DNA of 20,000 bases from Bigelowiella natans CCMP2755 (taxonomy: Eukaryota; Cercozoa; Chlorarachniophyceae): NCBI GenBank assembly GCA_000320545.1, contig ADNK01003179.1, forward strand, positions 1-20,000, read 5' to 3'. Made by a program: the position numbers and the translations under genes. Positions 8,780 through 19,278 of the stretch are shown one piece after another (position 1 is the first letter of the stretch; every line of letters begins with the position of its first letter). The notes below the pieces were generated by a model, which ran no database searches, was not told where the DNA came from, and saw only the letters and a program-made list of their open reading frames with translations.

Positions 8780-11700
8780 TTAACGACGTCGACGGCGATC
8801 ATCCTCTTCTTCCTCATCAGAAATCTCTCCGTATTCCCAACATCCCATGCGGTTTTTCACACCTTCCTCCTGATATTTCCGGAACTGATTCAGGAGGTAT
8901 TTCATGCTGTAATCTGGTTTCCTTTGGAGTCGGCAAAGCCCATCCTTGAGAAGCTCACCCTGCACAGGAGTGCTCTGGTCGTCTCCCTTGATGCTAACAT
9001 GATAGCCTGATTTATCTTGCATCAAGACTTCCGCGTCCCATTCCTTTTGGAAGATAAGATTGCCAAGTCTGGTGTAGCCTTCGTCTTCCCATCCGCTTCC
9101 CTCAGGAGGCATCTGCACTGCAGCCAACACGTATTTCTTCGAGAGCCGAGGAATTTTCATGAGATCTTCACTCAAAGGCATTAGAGACTTAAGGTCGATT
9201 CCATGCTCCTTGTTGCCGTAGTCAATGTACTCTACGTCACAGGTACCCATGTCATCATCGGTTTCTTCAACGCAAACTCTGTACCAAGCCCCGTCAAATT
9301 TACAAGCTGCAATGTCACCAAACTCAGGATTGAAATCATCGGGTCGGGTTGTTCCCTCTATTGCTGATAGACCTTTGCGGACAGTTTCAATGTTTTTATC
9401 ACCAACAGACTGCGCAAAAAATGACACCGTATTTACGATCTCAGTTACAGAAATCTTCTGATTCTTCTCCTTCGCCTCTTTCTTGCGCTGTGCATCCCGT
9501 TTGGCTTTTCGATTTTTCTCTTCCTCATCGAAGCCTTCCCAGACTCTCAGACGCCTAGATTTGGCTGGTTCCTGTGCGCTCATGAGCTGATCCAAGTAGC
9601 CTCCTGCCTCAGCAGCTCGTTTAAATACCTTTCCAAGACCTTGCTCTAAGAGTGCACACGCAATGGATCTTTTTGGCTTTTCTGTCCAAATGTAGGCAGA
9701 GAAGGTGCCTTGTCTGTCTACGACACGGGTATCGTCTTTTGGTATCTCGATAATCACGTTCTTTTGTAGACACAAGCTTCTAGCAAGGGCATGTGCATCC
9801 GCACCATACTTTGTGGTGTTCTTTGCTGACCATCTTGGCACCTCTACTCCAGCGAGCTGGACATTCATCATAAGCTTTTTGGATTCGATGTAAACCTTGA
9901 ACTTGCTGCCAGAGAACACATATTCGACATGTCCCCTCAGATGAGCACCAGCAAGATGCGGGAGCATAGCTTCTGCACGCTCCTTCTCACGTGAATCTGC
10001 AGCTTTATCTCCTCCTCGTTGGCTCGGTCTGTTTGTGAGATCTGTGTACTTATGGCAGACAGGATTTTTTGCCCAGATTCCCTTACCAAGCTTCTTAGCC
10101 TGGTATTCTGCTTCTACAAGCTTGACGTAGTTGGAAGACCGAGAGCTGACGAGGCTGTGCTGTACAACCTCTGCGTAACCTAGCTGTACGAGCTGCAGCT
10201 GAATATTGGAGCGTCCAGCACCGATGGAAACGAAATCTTGCGTGCCACCTTTTTTGTCCTGTCTTTTGTATTCAAAGCGAATGTCCATCTTCTGCCCAAC
10301 AACTTTCTTACGCAGCCACTCCTTGGCTTCAAAAGCCAGAGGTTCGCTCTCCTTCTTGTCACGTCCACGAGCTAGGCGCTTTGTGCGAATGTCGGCTAGA
10401 TTTAGCCGGGTCTCTTTCGAGTTGGCATCAATTACTGCAAAGCTATCTCCACTGAATACCATCATGACCTTCATGGGCATCATCTTCTTCTCCACAGAAA
10501 TGTTTGTTTCTTTCGAACCCTTACCCCAACGGCCAACAGCTGCTTCTCTGGCCTTGGTCTCAGTAGCTCTGTACTTGGCAGTAAGCTTGGGTGGAAGCAT
10601 TTCTCCAGTCCACGGTAGGTACTTTCCAAGCCCCTTCTTCAACAGAAACTCGGCTACATCACGGTCAGGATAAGCAGGAAACGTAAGACTTCCATACAGG
10701 TTCCCATTCTTGTCGATTCCAAGGACAATCATGTGCATGTCGCGGTGAAGAAGTAGGTTTGCAACGTTGAATTGTGCTAACCGAGCATATGCACTAACTG
10801 CCGAACTTTTTTGTTCATTCCCTCCCTTTTTTCCCTTGCCACCTCCCCTTCCCTTTACAGGAGCAGTACGGTCACATAAAACACCGCAGAGCGTGAGATT
10901 GACCACGGTGTGCTTCAAGTCTCCGGATACAATTTCGACGCTCACTGTTGAGCCACTTCGGACGTAGTCAATGATGACTGGAACGGATTTTCCCTTGGTC
11001 TTAGCGTATAGCTGGAAAGTGTCGGGAGAGTAATTGACTGTACGCTTCCTGTCCTCTTCATTGACGCCCTTTTCGTGCATTCCACGTCCTGCCTTCTCTG
11101 CCTCCTTCTGTGAATCGTAAAGAAGCTGCCGGTCCCTGATATGGAAATAGAAGAAGAGAATTGTTCTAAGGTGTCTGCACATTAGATACGATACGATACG
11201 ATACGATACAATAAATAGTAGTGGAGAAAATGAAGAAATGATGACAGTATTTCATACCCGTGCATTTTGGCATCTTTGTTCGTGGCGCCCTTTACGAAAG
11301 CCCATCCAGCAGCTACGACGAGGGATTTTACGCTTTGTGTCTCGTCGTTATTAAGGAACAGATCACCGTAGGATGATTTCGACCCGCTCTTCCCACTAAC
11401 CTCTCTTACATTGAACAAGACTGTCTTTCCGATGATCAGTTTACGCAAGAATTCACGCGAGTGCCACGCAAATGGCTGAAAAAAAGAGACTGTAATTACA
11501 TCTTGTGTACATTTGTCCTTTAGAATCCCTTTATAATTTAAAAATGTTTTATAATGTCGTAATATTTGATGCCCATATCCTACGGGTTTTTTTTCCAAAT
11601 GGAAGTTTTCTTATCCTATCGATGATGTAGGTGGTAATCAAATGTTCTATTTTTTGGTTCCATTTTTCGCATCATCATCTTTCAAAGAATAACTTGAGAT

Positions 11701-11951
11701 TATAAATCAGTTCATCCGATAAATAATAATACCTGGTCGGGGTCCTTGTCTCTCGAGGATCGCTGAATCCTTGGAGCTTCAATTCCAGAGAGGAAGACTG
11801 TCCTTTCAGGGTATGAACCATCTGGAGAAGGATTTACACCACGGAGGACAACACATGTCCCACTGAGGACCGCCTTTACCCTTCCTTGTCCCCTGAACTC
11901 CTTTTGAACAGACTTGCCCTGACTTACTTCCGGCGCGTCTTTGCTGGTCAT
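8780..11951 (-). CDS. SND1: Tudor staphylococcal nuclease (Tudor-SN, SND1), three coding exons
   Basis: Spliced model: 11951-11733, 11475-11258, 11135-8780; 2793 nt, 930 aa, near the family's usual 900-1000. Introns are GT-AG (257 and 122 bp) with consistent phases 0 and 2. Tudor-SN binds RNA and acts in RNA metabolism, stress granules and transcription. Domain order fits the family: SN1 about residues 20-170 (with AWHSREFLRKLIIGKTV), SN2 190-355, SN3 367-503, SN4 545-685, a charged linker, a Tudor domain about 750-800 (CKFDGAWYRV, DVEYIDYGN, with aromatic-cage-like Trp/Tyr residues), a final partial SN fold, and an acidic then poly-Arg tail. The start is the first ATG of the exon (MTSKDAPEVSQGK). 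A CAG just upstream (CTCAG|GGGAC) suggests a spliced 5' untranslated exon. The second intron holds a (ATACG)n pentanucleotide run. Confidence 0.96.
11186..11210. repeat. (ATACG)n microsatellite in Tudor-SN intron 2
   Basis: Four full ATACG units plus a partial one, entirely inside the intron at 11136-11257. Confidence 0.9.
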
Positions 11952-12050
11952 CTTGTGCGAGATTTTTATGTACCAAACTCGAAAGTCCCCTGAGGAAAGA
12001 AAGGCACGGTAATCTTGGTTAGATAAATAATTACGAGAATTAATGATCAA

Positions 12051-13738
12051 CTGGGAAAATGATGATCAACTGGAATGTAGTGACGATTCGTGATCTCTAA
12101 AACGACATCAAATTCTAATTTCATTATGTTCGTGCATCCGAGATCGTTTCTTTGCATACAAGAGGCACATACAGGTAATATTAGCGAATTATCTCTTCTC
12201 AAAATCCTTCGTTTATCATATGTTTTGAGATATTATTGCCCATAATTGGGCAGTTACTCGAAATTTTGAACTTAGTCAAGCAAAGAATACGTCTCCTAGC
12301 AATGAGACGGTGCGTTTAAAGCTTGATCTCCACCCCTTAATTTTTCCTCCCCCTGCCCCCCCAGGTCAGCAGGAGCCGAAAAAAGGTACAATGTAGATCA
12401 ATCGTAATCTATATCAGGATTTCGGTCTTTTTCATGGACAAAATTATGTCCGAAAGATTCGATGACCGAGGGGGGGGGGTGCGGTACCTGCACGTGACGG
12501 TGCTGAGTCGGATTTTAGCTGCAGTGCGGGAAAATTATAAAGTGCTTCTCCAAATTTAAGTCGCAGGTAATAAATATAGGATATTTAATTGACAATATGT
12601 AATCCGCACTCAATGAGTCGAAAGAAACATAAAGACCGCAACGTATACGATTTAGTACCAGGATAAATAGGGTTAGTGTGAGACAAGAAAGATCCAAATT
12701 CTGCTTCGGTGACATAGAGACATGCAAGATTCATCTCAGACAGAATTCAGTCTTCTTAGACCGATATGATTCCAACTTTGTCTCTCATATAGCATTTTAT
12801 TTGCGATATTATATGTAAATAATGATGTATTTCATGAAAAAGGATCGGCATTAGCAGAACCATTGGATACCTTTTAAGGTTGATAACCTCATAACAGTAA
12901 ATGAGATTTTGTTTTCCTTGGAACACACATCTTGAATTTTATTTTCATCACATAAAATATGAAATTTTATTCATTCTGAGATACCACTGTCGGCGATAAT
13001 GATGATGGTAATGTTTAGTCTGATGTTCACAAAATCTTAAGCCCACACGAGTGCCCGCACACTGCTTGGGGTTTCCGAGTAATTCCGGGAATTAATTTTC
13101 TGTGAGATAAAGGGCGATGATTTAGGTTGAAAATAGGCACCTTGAGCTTAACACAGAATCAACATCTAAATGTGATTGAATTTGATAAATTCCCGATAAC
13201 ATAATGCTTTATTGCATTTTTTTAATTGTCTTAACTGGATAATCGCCATTTTCAATAAACCGAAAAATATTGGCATGTGCCTGAAATCTCGATCACAAAA
13301 CATCGATTTTGTGCTATACCTACGGAACAATTCCAAGCAGTGAAATGTCACCTTTTTTTAATATGTCGCAGGAAAATATCCCGCAACCTTTTTATCAGCA
13401 ACGATGCGAAGTTCAATGTTCATGTTGTTCATTCACCACAGCCTCCTTGCGAACTTCGAACAAAATTTACCTAAAAACATCGGATACCTCAAAGAATCTG
13501 CTGTGTGACGAACGACTGAACAATTCGATGGACCAGATGTAAAAGTCACCAACTGGGTTATTTATCTTCGAAGTTTTCCGTGGTGATGATAGGTGTTACC
13601 ATTTCTCGATTGTTCGACTCTTGAAAAGGACTGCTACTACTTACTTACTGCTCGACTGTTGAAAAGGAGGAGGAGGAGGAGGACGACGACATTCATTGCA
13701 ACTCCCTCCTCGGAACCGCATTTTCCGTTCCTCCGAAA
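12051..13738. other. Divergent intergenic region between Tudor-SN and the BTB gene
   Basis: The two neighbouring genes are transcribed away from this 1.7-kb stretch, so it should contain both promoters and a Tudor-SN 5' untranslated exon. No gene is supported. GATCAACTGG is repeated at about 12044 and 12064. A C-run near 12349-12361 and a G-run near 12470-12479 are complementary. A GGA/GAC trinucleotide-rich patch at 13663-13690 lies just upstream of the BTB start. Confidence 0.55.
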
Positions 13739-14723
13739 ATGGGGGCTTCGCTTAATTCTTCATCGACACCTCCCACTTGGAGAAAGATGTTATTTTCGGA
13801 AGAAGATTCCGACGTACACATTGTCTGCATGGACAGTGAAGAGAAGGAGCCGGAGACGATTTACGCACACCGATGCGTTCTCAGTGCTGGGAATCCTTTC
13901 TTTCATCAGAAACTTCGTCGTCTTCCAAGGAACAAGCCTGTCGAATGGAGATTTTGCGAATCAGCAGGTTGATTCTTGTATCTTCACCGATTCTTTGAAT
14001 GGAAAAGAATTAAATTTTCTTTGCAGGTATCATGAGAGGAGTATTGCGCTACGTTTATCTAGGTAAATTGGCACAGAATCGAACGTTTCATCCTCCGTAT
14101 TCATTCAAATCTCATGATTAGGTGATCCTAGATTTTTGGAGAACTATAAACCATCTTGGCAGGTTTTCAGAGCAACTTGCAAATTCGAATTGGAAGGCCT
14201 CCAAGAGCAAGCTGAGAGGCTCGCTGCATCTGCAGTGACTCTTGAAACTCTGAAGGCATCTGTCCTGGTTTTAGATAATTATCCTGGAAAAGGATATCTT
14301 CGCGAAGCATGTGCGAATTTTATTCGCCGCCACTCTCTCCCCGTTTTATTATCACACGCCAATTCGGATAATTCTGTTCTGAAAGTAGCAGATACCCACC
14401 CAGAGTTGTGGAAGAATCTTGTCTTAACAGCAATGGGAAAAGTTTTGCCTGAACAAAAGGCGGATCGACGGCGACGGCGACCTCGAGAGCAAAACGATGT
14501 GCCTGATGTTGTCGAAGAACAACGGGAAGATGTCTCTGACATCCTGCATGGGGATGCGAAAAGTAACCAAGTACAGCAGAATAATCAGCATCCGGCCAAG
14601 AGATCTAGAATAGAGTCAAAAGAAACGGTACTTGAGTCCTCGTCAGATGTTGACGTTGATAATGATGAAAACCAGGAGCCTGATCATTCGGAGAAAGATG
14701 AGAATCAGCAACCCGAGTCCTAA
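13739..14723 (+). CDS. BTB/POZ-domain protein with acidic C-terminal tail, three exons
   Basis: Spliced model: 13739-13967, 14027-14062, 14122-14723; 867 nt, 288 aa. Both introns are exactly 59 bp, GT-AG, phase 1. The BTB/POZ fold, a dimerisation module often used as a Cullin-3 ubiquitin-ligase adaptor, is recognised from DSDVHIVC, IYAHRCVLSAGNPFFHQKL and IMRGVLRYVYLG, about residues 20-95. A helical segment follows (FRATCKFELEGLQEQAERLA; LREACANFIRRH) like the BACK/SPOP-type extension. The C-terminal 80 residues are charged and probably disordered, with basic clusters (ADRRRRRPRE, AKRSRIE) that could be nuclear localisation signals and a Glu/Asp/Ser-rich end. The ATG at 13739 has a purine at -3 and G at +4. 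No MATH, Kelch or ankyrin partner domain is seen, so the substrate is unknown. Confidence 0.88.
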
Positions 14724-15791
14724 TATATTCTTTTCTCAGATCTGGTCGGCAGCAGCTTTATATTTTTAGATTCCCTGTATCTCAGCTTCTAACATGCACA
14801 TCAAAGAGAAGCACATCATTCATCATCATCATCCACTTGTTACTAATTTGAGCTTTGCATAACGTGCCGTATATCACATCATTTTGCACGTTTTGTGAAT
14901 CTACATGCTATGCGTTACCGTTGCAGAATTTCGTCGTCGCGTAAAGCATCTCACATGGGCAACATGATATAAACTTTGCATGTGTAGCACATATAAACAC
15001 ATAATAAATATGCGTATACATGTGTACATATGCATACATTTACACTTATTTTCTATCATATATGAGATAGATGTAGCGAAAATAATTACATTTTTCCAAC
15101 GCTACATAGTCATCCTAATTTGAGACGGATGCAATGATTATAATATATGATTGCATCTTTTCACATATATAGAGTCATCCTAATATGCATGTTGCTATAT
15201 TGCTACACATACATACAAGCTAGGCAGCGTCTACAGCGTCAATATGTTGCATTCGTTTGTTTCTGCATATGCTTCTATATATCTGTGCTTAAGTTCATGC
15301 ATGCAAAAGCATCCATGTTTTTGCGATTGTGTCTTCACGTTTGCAAATCTGGCTATACATGGCCTTTGCGTTTACGTACGTAATGTTAGTGTAATTAAGC
15401 TAGATCGATGGCGGCACAACTGTGTGTGTCACATGAAATCATGATTCTGCACCAATGCGATCATCCACGTGCAAGTGGCGTAGCGTACAAACTACATGCT
15501 ACGTCGCAAATTTGCGTGTACGTGCGTGCACGCAGACGCACATAATGCGCCATCTAGCCATGTACATTGTTCACACCATGTGGGGTTGAAAGTGATAAGG
15601 AACACATGGAAGATTTGCAATTCTTTCCTTCATCTATCTGGATGTGTCTTAAACGTCGATTTTGCTACAGTTTTGTCACAGTGCACAAACAAGTCACTTG
15701 CCCACACACGTGTTCCTCGCATCGTGTACCCATATGCTAGCACATGTGTTGCCCTCCTACATTCGATCTCATTTTGTGGGATCAAGGATGT
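14724..15791. other. Convergent intergenic region, no gene seen
   Basis: The BTB gene and the lumen-protein gene converge on this 1.07-kb stretch, so it should contain both 3' untranslated regions. It has CATCAT and ATACAT/ACATAT words and is otherwise without coding character. Confidence 0.5.
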
Positions 15792-16392
15792 TTACTTAGG
15801 AATGTATACTCCGCCTGGCTTTGTCTGCATGCGTCCTCTCATTCTAGGTCCAGGTTGGTTTACAGTATCGTTGTATACCATGCTGTATGTAAGTGCGCAC
15901 ACTTCAGGTTTGGCATCGTTGATGAAGTTGACAAAAAATATGCACATGTTCAAAAATTCATCTTCTCACCTTCCGATGTCCGAAAATCCGTCTGCTGCTT
16001 GCGCAGCCTTAGCGAGGGAAAGCGCTGCAGCAAGTCCTCCGAGCTGCATCATTTTCCTTCGTGGAACAATGTTCTGCAGGAAGACATCGGAATTCAGGGT
16101 TCATTGATCAAATTGTCAACTCATCTGGAAACAACCTTCTTAGAAGCTGAGGGACGCAGAAGCTGACGAGAAGTCCCAACAATTTGCACTCGTGGTCGCA
16201 TGCATGGAACAGCTTGTAGCGCCTGCTCTGGTGCAGATGTTGGTTGCAATACGAACATGACGAACAGCATGGCAGCGACGCATGCGAGGGTTACTTGAGC
16301 GTAATGAAGCCTAAGTCGGTCGTAGGGGAAACAGGATGGTGTGAATTTTTTAAGTCGAGTTGCAGAGAAACCGTGATATACCACCTGGACAT
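15792..16392 (-). CDS. Nucleus-encoded thylakoid-lumen protein with tripartite targeting, four exons
   Basis: Spliced model: 16392-16385, 16310-16136, 16073-15970, 15882-15792; 378 nt, 125 aa. Introns (74, 62 and 87 bp) are GT-AG with donors CAG|GTGGTA, AAG|GTTGTT, AAG|GTGAGA, and phases agree at all three joins. The first coding exon is only ATGTCCAG. Translation gives: a secretory signal peptide (MSRLHYAQ, then VTLACVAAMLFVMFVL, cut after PTSA about residue 29); a basic, Ser/Arg-containing transit-like stretch (RPRVQIVGTSRQLLRPSASK); a twin-arginine lumen signal (RRKMMQLGG, hydrophobic LAAALSLA, cut after AQA); then a mature part of about 38 residues (ADGFSDIGSMVYND, ending KPGGVYIPK). This order is what a thylakoid-lumen protein of a complex plastid needs. 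No Phe follows the signal-peptide cut. I do not recognise the mature peptide; a small photosystem-associated subunit is one guess. Confidence 0.8.
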
Positions 16393-16612
16393 GTTTGGCG
16401 GAGCGTTCAACACAGATCTACGGGATGTAACAAGTAGCGTAGAGATGAAGCGGTGGATGAACGAGGACACTTCAGACAAAATTGCTATCTGCGCTCACAT
16501 GCAGATCGAAAAAATGGTACCAATGTCCACTATCACGATTATGCGACATCCAAAAACTTGGAGCAGGTCCATTTTCCGGAGGATGTTTTACGACGTACCA
16601 CTCAGCATTTAA
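16366..16612 (+). CDS. Sulfotransferase-like fragment (antisense to the lumen gene start)
   Basis: After an acceptor-like TTGCAG at 16360-16365, an open stretch translates ETVIYHLDMFGGAFNTDL and onward to ICAHMQIEKM and STITIMRHPKTWSRSIF, stopping at TAA 16610-16612. The last part resembles the 3'-phosphate-binding region of membrane sulfotransferases (hydrophobic strand, R-[DH]-P, then R..S). The upstream phosphosulphate-binding motif (PKTGGT type) is not found, so this is an exon, a remnant, or chance. It overlaps exon 1 and intron 1 of the minus-strand lumen gene, whose evidence is stronger. Confidence 0.35.
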
Positions 16613-16897
16613 GTTTATTGGTTTGAAACTCATTTGAAAATGTAAATCCGCTTCTAAAACAGAAACAATGCGAAAACGCAGCCAAATCGAAGGCGTTTCG
16701 ACGTATCGTCCATTAATTTTGTGAATAAAATTTCAGCCACATCTAAGGAGCAATTTGAACCACAAATGAAACGGACCGACGACGGGAAAACGGGTCAATT
16801 CCTTCAAAATATGTAGCCGCCGAAACATACTAGTTTTTCGTGGGAAATTGGAGGTTAAAGCATGTCAGAGGGCATGAATCCCCCACATTTAGGATTT

Positions 16898-17035
16898 CCT
16901 GATTTCCTGGATTTCCTGGGCAGGACCAAATGTGAGAATTGCAGAAATGTGAGAATCAAGTTAAATCCTGATTTCCTGGATTTCCTGGGCAGGACCAAAT
17001 GTGAGAATTGCAGAAATGTGAGAATCAAGTTAAAT
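16898..17035. repeat. Perfect 69-bp tandem duplication
   Basis: Two copies at 16898-16966 and 16967-17035 appear identical base for base, implying a recent duplication. The unit begins CCTGATTTCCTGGATTTCC and length 69 is a multiple of three. Confidence 0.97.
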
Positions 17036-17624
17036 CCTAGGAAATGCCCTGCATTCACGTGCATGATTGGGGTTAGAATTGGGTGTTTTCGGAAGTAGGA
17101 TTTCCCTTGGCTCTGGTACTCGTAGATCCACGAGCCTCCGAGTAGGATTTTGCATCAGCATGTTGCCGCATAGCAAAGAGACATTAACCTCCATCTTAGA
17201 CTAGCGACATGAAAATATCAAGTTCACCTGTAAAGGGAGTCGTCTCGATGAAATTTCCCAATGTCCGATTTTTTCATTTTGTGTGTGCTTTGTTTGGATC
17301 GGGAGACTATGAATGCTCCGACGTTATGAGAAAATGAAGAACTTTCTGGCTGGAAAATATTGAAATAATTACTAAACGACTTCTGAAAACATCTGTCACA
17401 GGGAGAAAATCCCCGTAATAATCAATAATGTTTTCATTTCCCGTAGTTCGCCTGAATCTCGTCGGCCCCTACGACCAAGCCACTGAGTAATATAGCAGTA
17501 GAATCTCCAGGTACGGCGAGGTATCTCCTGTTACTATAAATGCATGTATCAAAATAAGGCGATTAGACACTAGATTCAGTGTGAGGAAAAAGTTATCATG
17601 GAAACCAGGTATCAACCCTTCTTG

Positions 17625-17651
17625 CATCATCATCATCATCATCATCATCAT
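17625..17651. repeat. (CAT)n microsatellite
   Basis: About nine uninterrupted CAT units. Confidence 0.95.
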
Positions 17652-17881
17652 GATAGGAAAAGGCATTCATCATCGTCGCTTGGGTTCCGGACGACGACCT
17701 GAACCAAGATGGGGTTCTGCCAGCAGTTCAACGCCTTAATGGTTATTACATGAGACACATGTATCATTTGTTGTGTTTTGGTGTTGAAATCCACTGCAGC
17801 TATATTTAATATGGATGGATGTTGTTATACCTTGCATTCACACCAAATAGTGGCGCCGCCTTAATAAACTCTCTTTCTCAG

Positions 17882-19208
17882 GTGAAGAATTTTACGCTGA
17901 AGAAGAGAAAATATATGACAAGTATATTCGAGATTGTGCTTCCAGGTATATAATCTACCCAAAATGTAGCATAGTCTTGTTTCTTACATATTTTATGATG
18001 TGTTCCTTTTCCACCTATTACACAGTTTTCAGTCTCATTGTTTTAGTGGGTATTCGTCAAGCGGTTAACATTAAAAATAATGACCCTGACCTTCAACTCG
18101 GCAGTAGGTATACATCAATGAGCACATACACGCACGCCGCACACACACACACACACACACATTGTATTCACCCCATCCTTGCTGAAGCGGAGATGAAGCC
18201 ATTCTCTTATTATTCGTTTCTGATGATAATCAGACGATACCTTGCTGCGACACTTGGTCCATCTTCCTTCACTGAATAGTAAGTTAGAAAATCTTAGTTG
18301 GCGTAAGATCTTCCACAGAAACACTATAATACGCAACGAACTGTGTAATTTGTGAATTTGCTCTTCAATTCCCCTCTTCCTTCAATATCCCTGCATAGTG
18401 ATTTCGACAACTCTCAACAACAAGACAACATTGTCTTTGCAAACACAATCCGTGGACTTATATACAAGGTAGGATGAAGCCACGAAGAAGCCGCCCTACT
18501 GCGAGAATCATCTCTTTCTTAGAGATACACATGAAATCATTTCTCCCACCATACGTCTGTCTTAGGTGATTCGACGCGGCCATGTACTTGCAATCTCTCC
18601 CAATGCATATCCTTTCTGTGATCCAAACGAAGACTCAACGGGGGATTCATTCTCGGCGTTTCTCGCACGGTGCATCTACTATCTATCACACCTATATCAA
18701 CAATAAATACAGCAGCAGGTCACCGTCGTCTTATTTGTTTGTAGTGTTGTGAAGAAGGTCACGTTGGCTTATGGGTTGTGGATCTTGATTCAATTCTATC
18801 GTACATTCTGTTGATTCACCACTTTCTAGATATATTCAAGATACGGCTGCTAGAAATAATCTCACCATCCGAGAGGTAACAAGGATAATACTTTGATAAA
18901 TATATTTATATGTTTATATTTATATGTAGAAATGTGTGTGCCTGTTTGTACTTGTAATCTTCATTAATCCATGAGGGTGATCGTTATCGTAGTGACTACC
19001 ATGATGATGATGAGTTTGAATCAACAGCCGGGTGCAGGATCTTGTTCTGGGTCGTGGTACTTGCGGGGTTTCTCCGGGTCCAGTGATATGGATGCATATG
19101 CGACAAGCAGTAACTACCCGGAATCGGGATACTTAGAGGTGATACGCACACATGTATATGTATATGTATATGATGCACATATAAATCATCGGAATACTTA
19201 GAGGTGAG

Positions 19209-19278
<70 letters not shown>

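Larger units (their letters stand above)
16613..17881. other. Mostly non-coding stretch upstream of the ABC transporter
   Basis: No gene confidently seen, though short upstream exons of the ABC transporter may hide here. It holds a perfect 69-bp tandem duplication (16898-17035) and a (CAT)n run (17625-17651). Confidence 0.5.

Noticed and set aside
10206-10673. 155-aa plus-strand frame inside the Tudor-SN exon
   Set aside because: It lies fully antisense to strongly conserved SN domains and has no protein features of its own.
13593-14066. 157-aa plus-strand frame overlapping BTB exons 1 and 2
   Set aside because: It starts in low-complexity GGA/GAC DNA and reads a different frame from the one giving the BTB motifs.
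15496-16166. Two overlapping plus-strand frames (203 and 140 aa) over the lumen gene
   Set aside because: Their translations are Cys/His-rich without a recognisable domain, and they are antisense to exons with consistent splicing and targeting signals.
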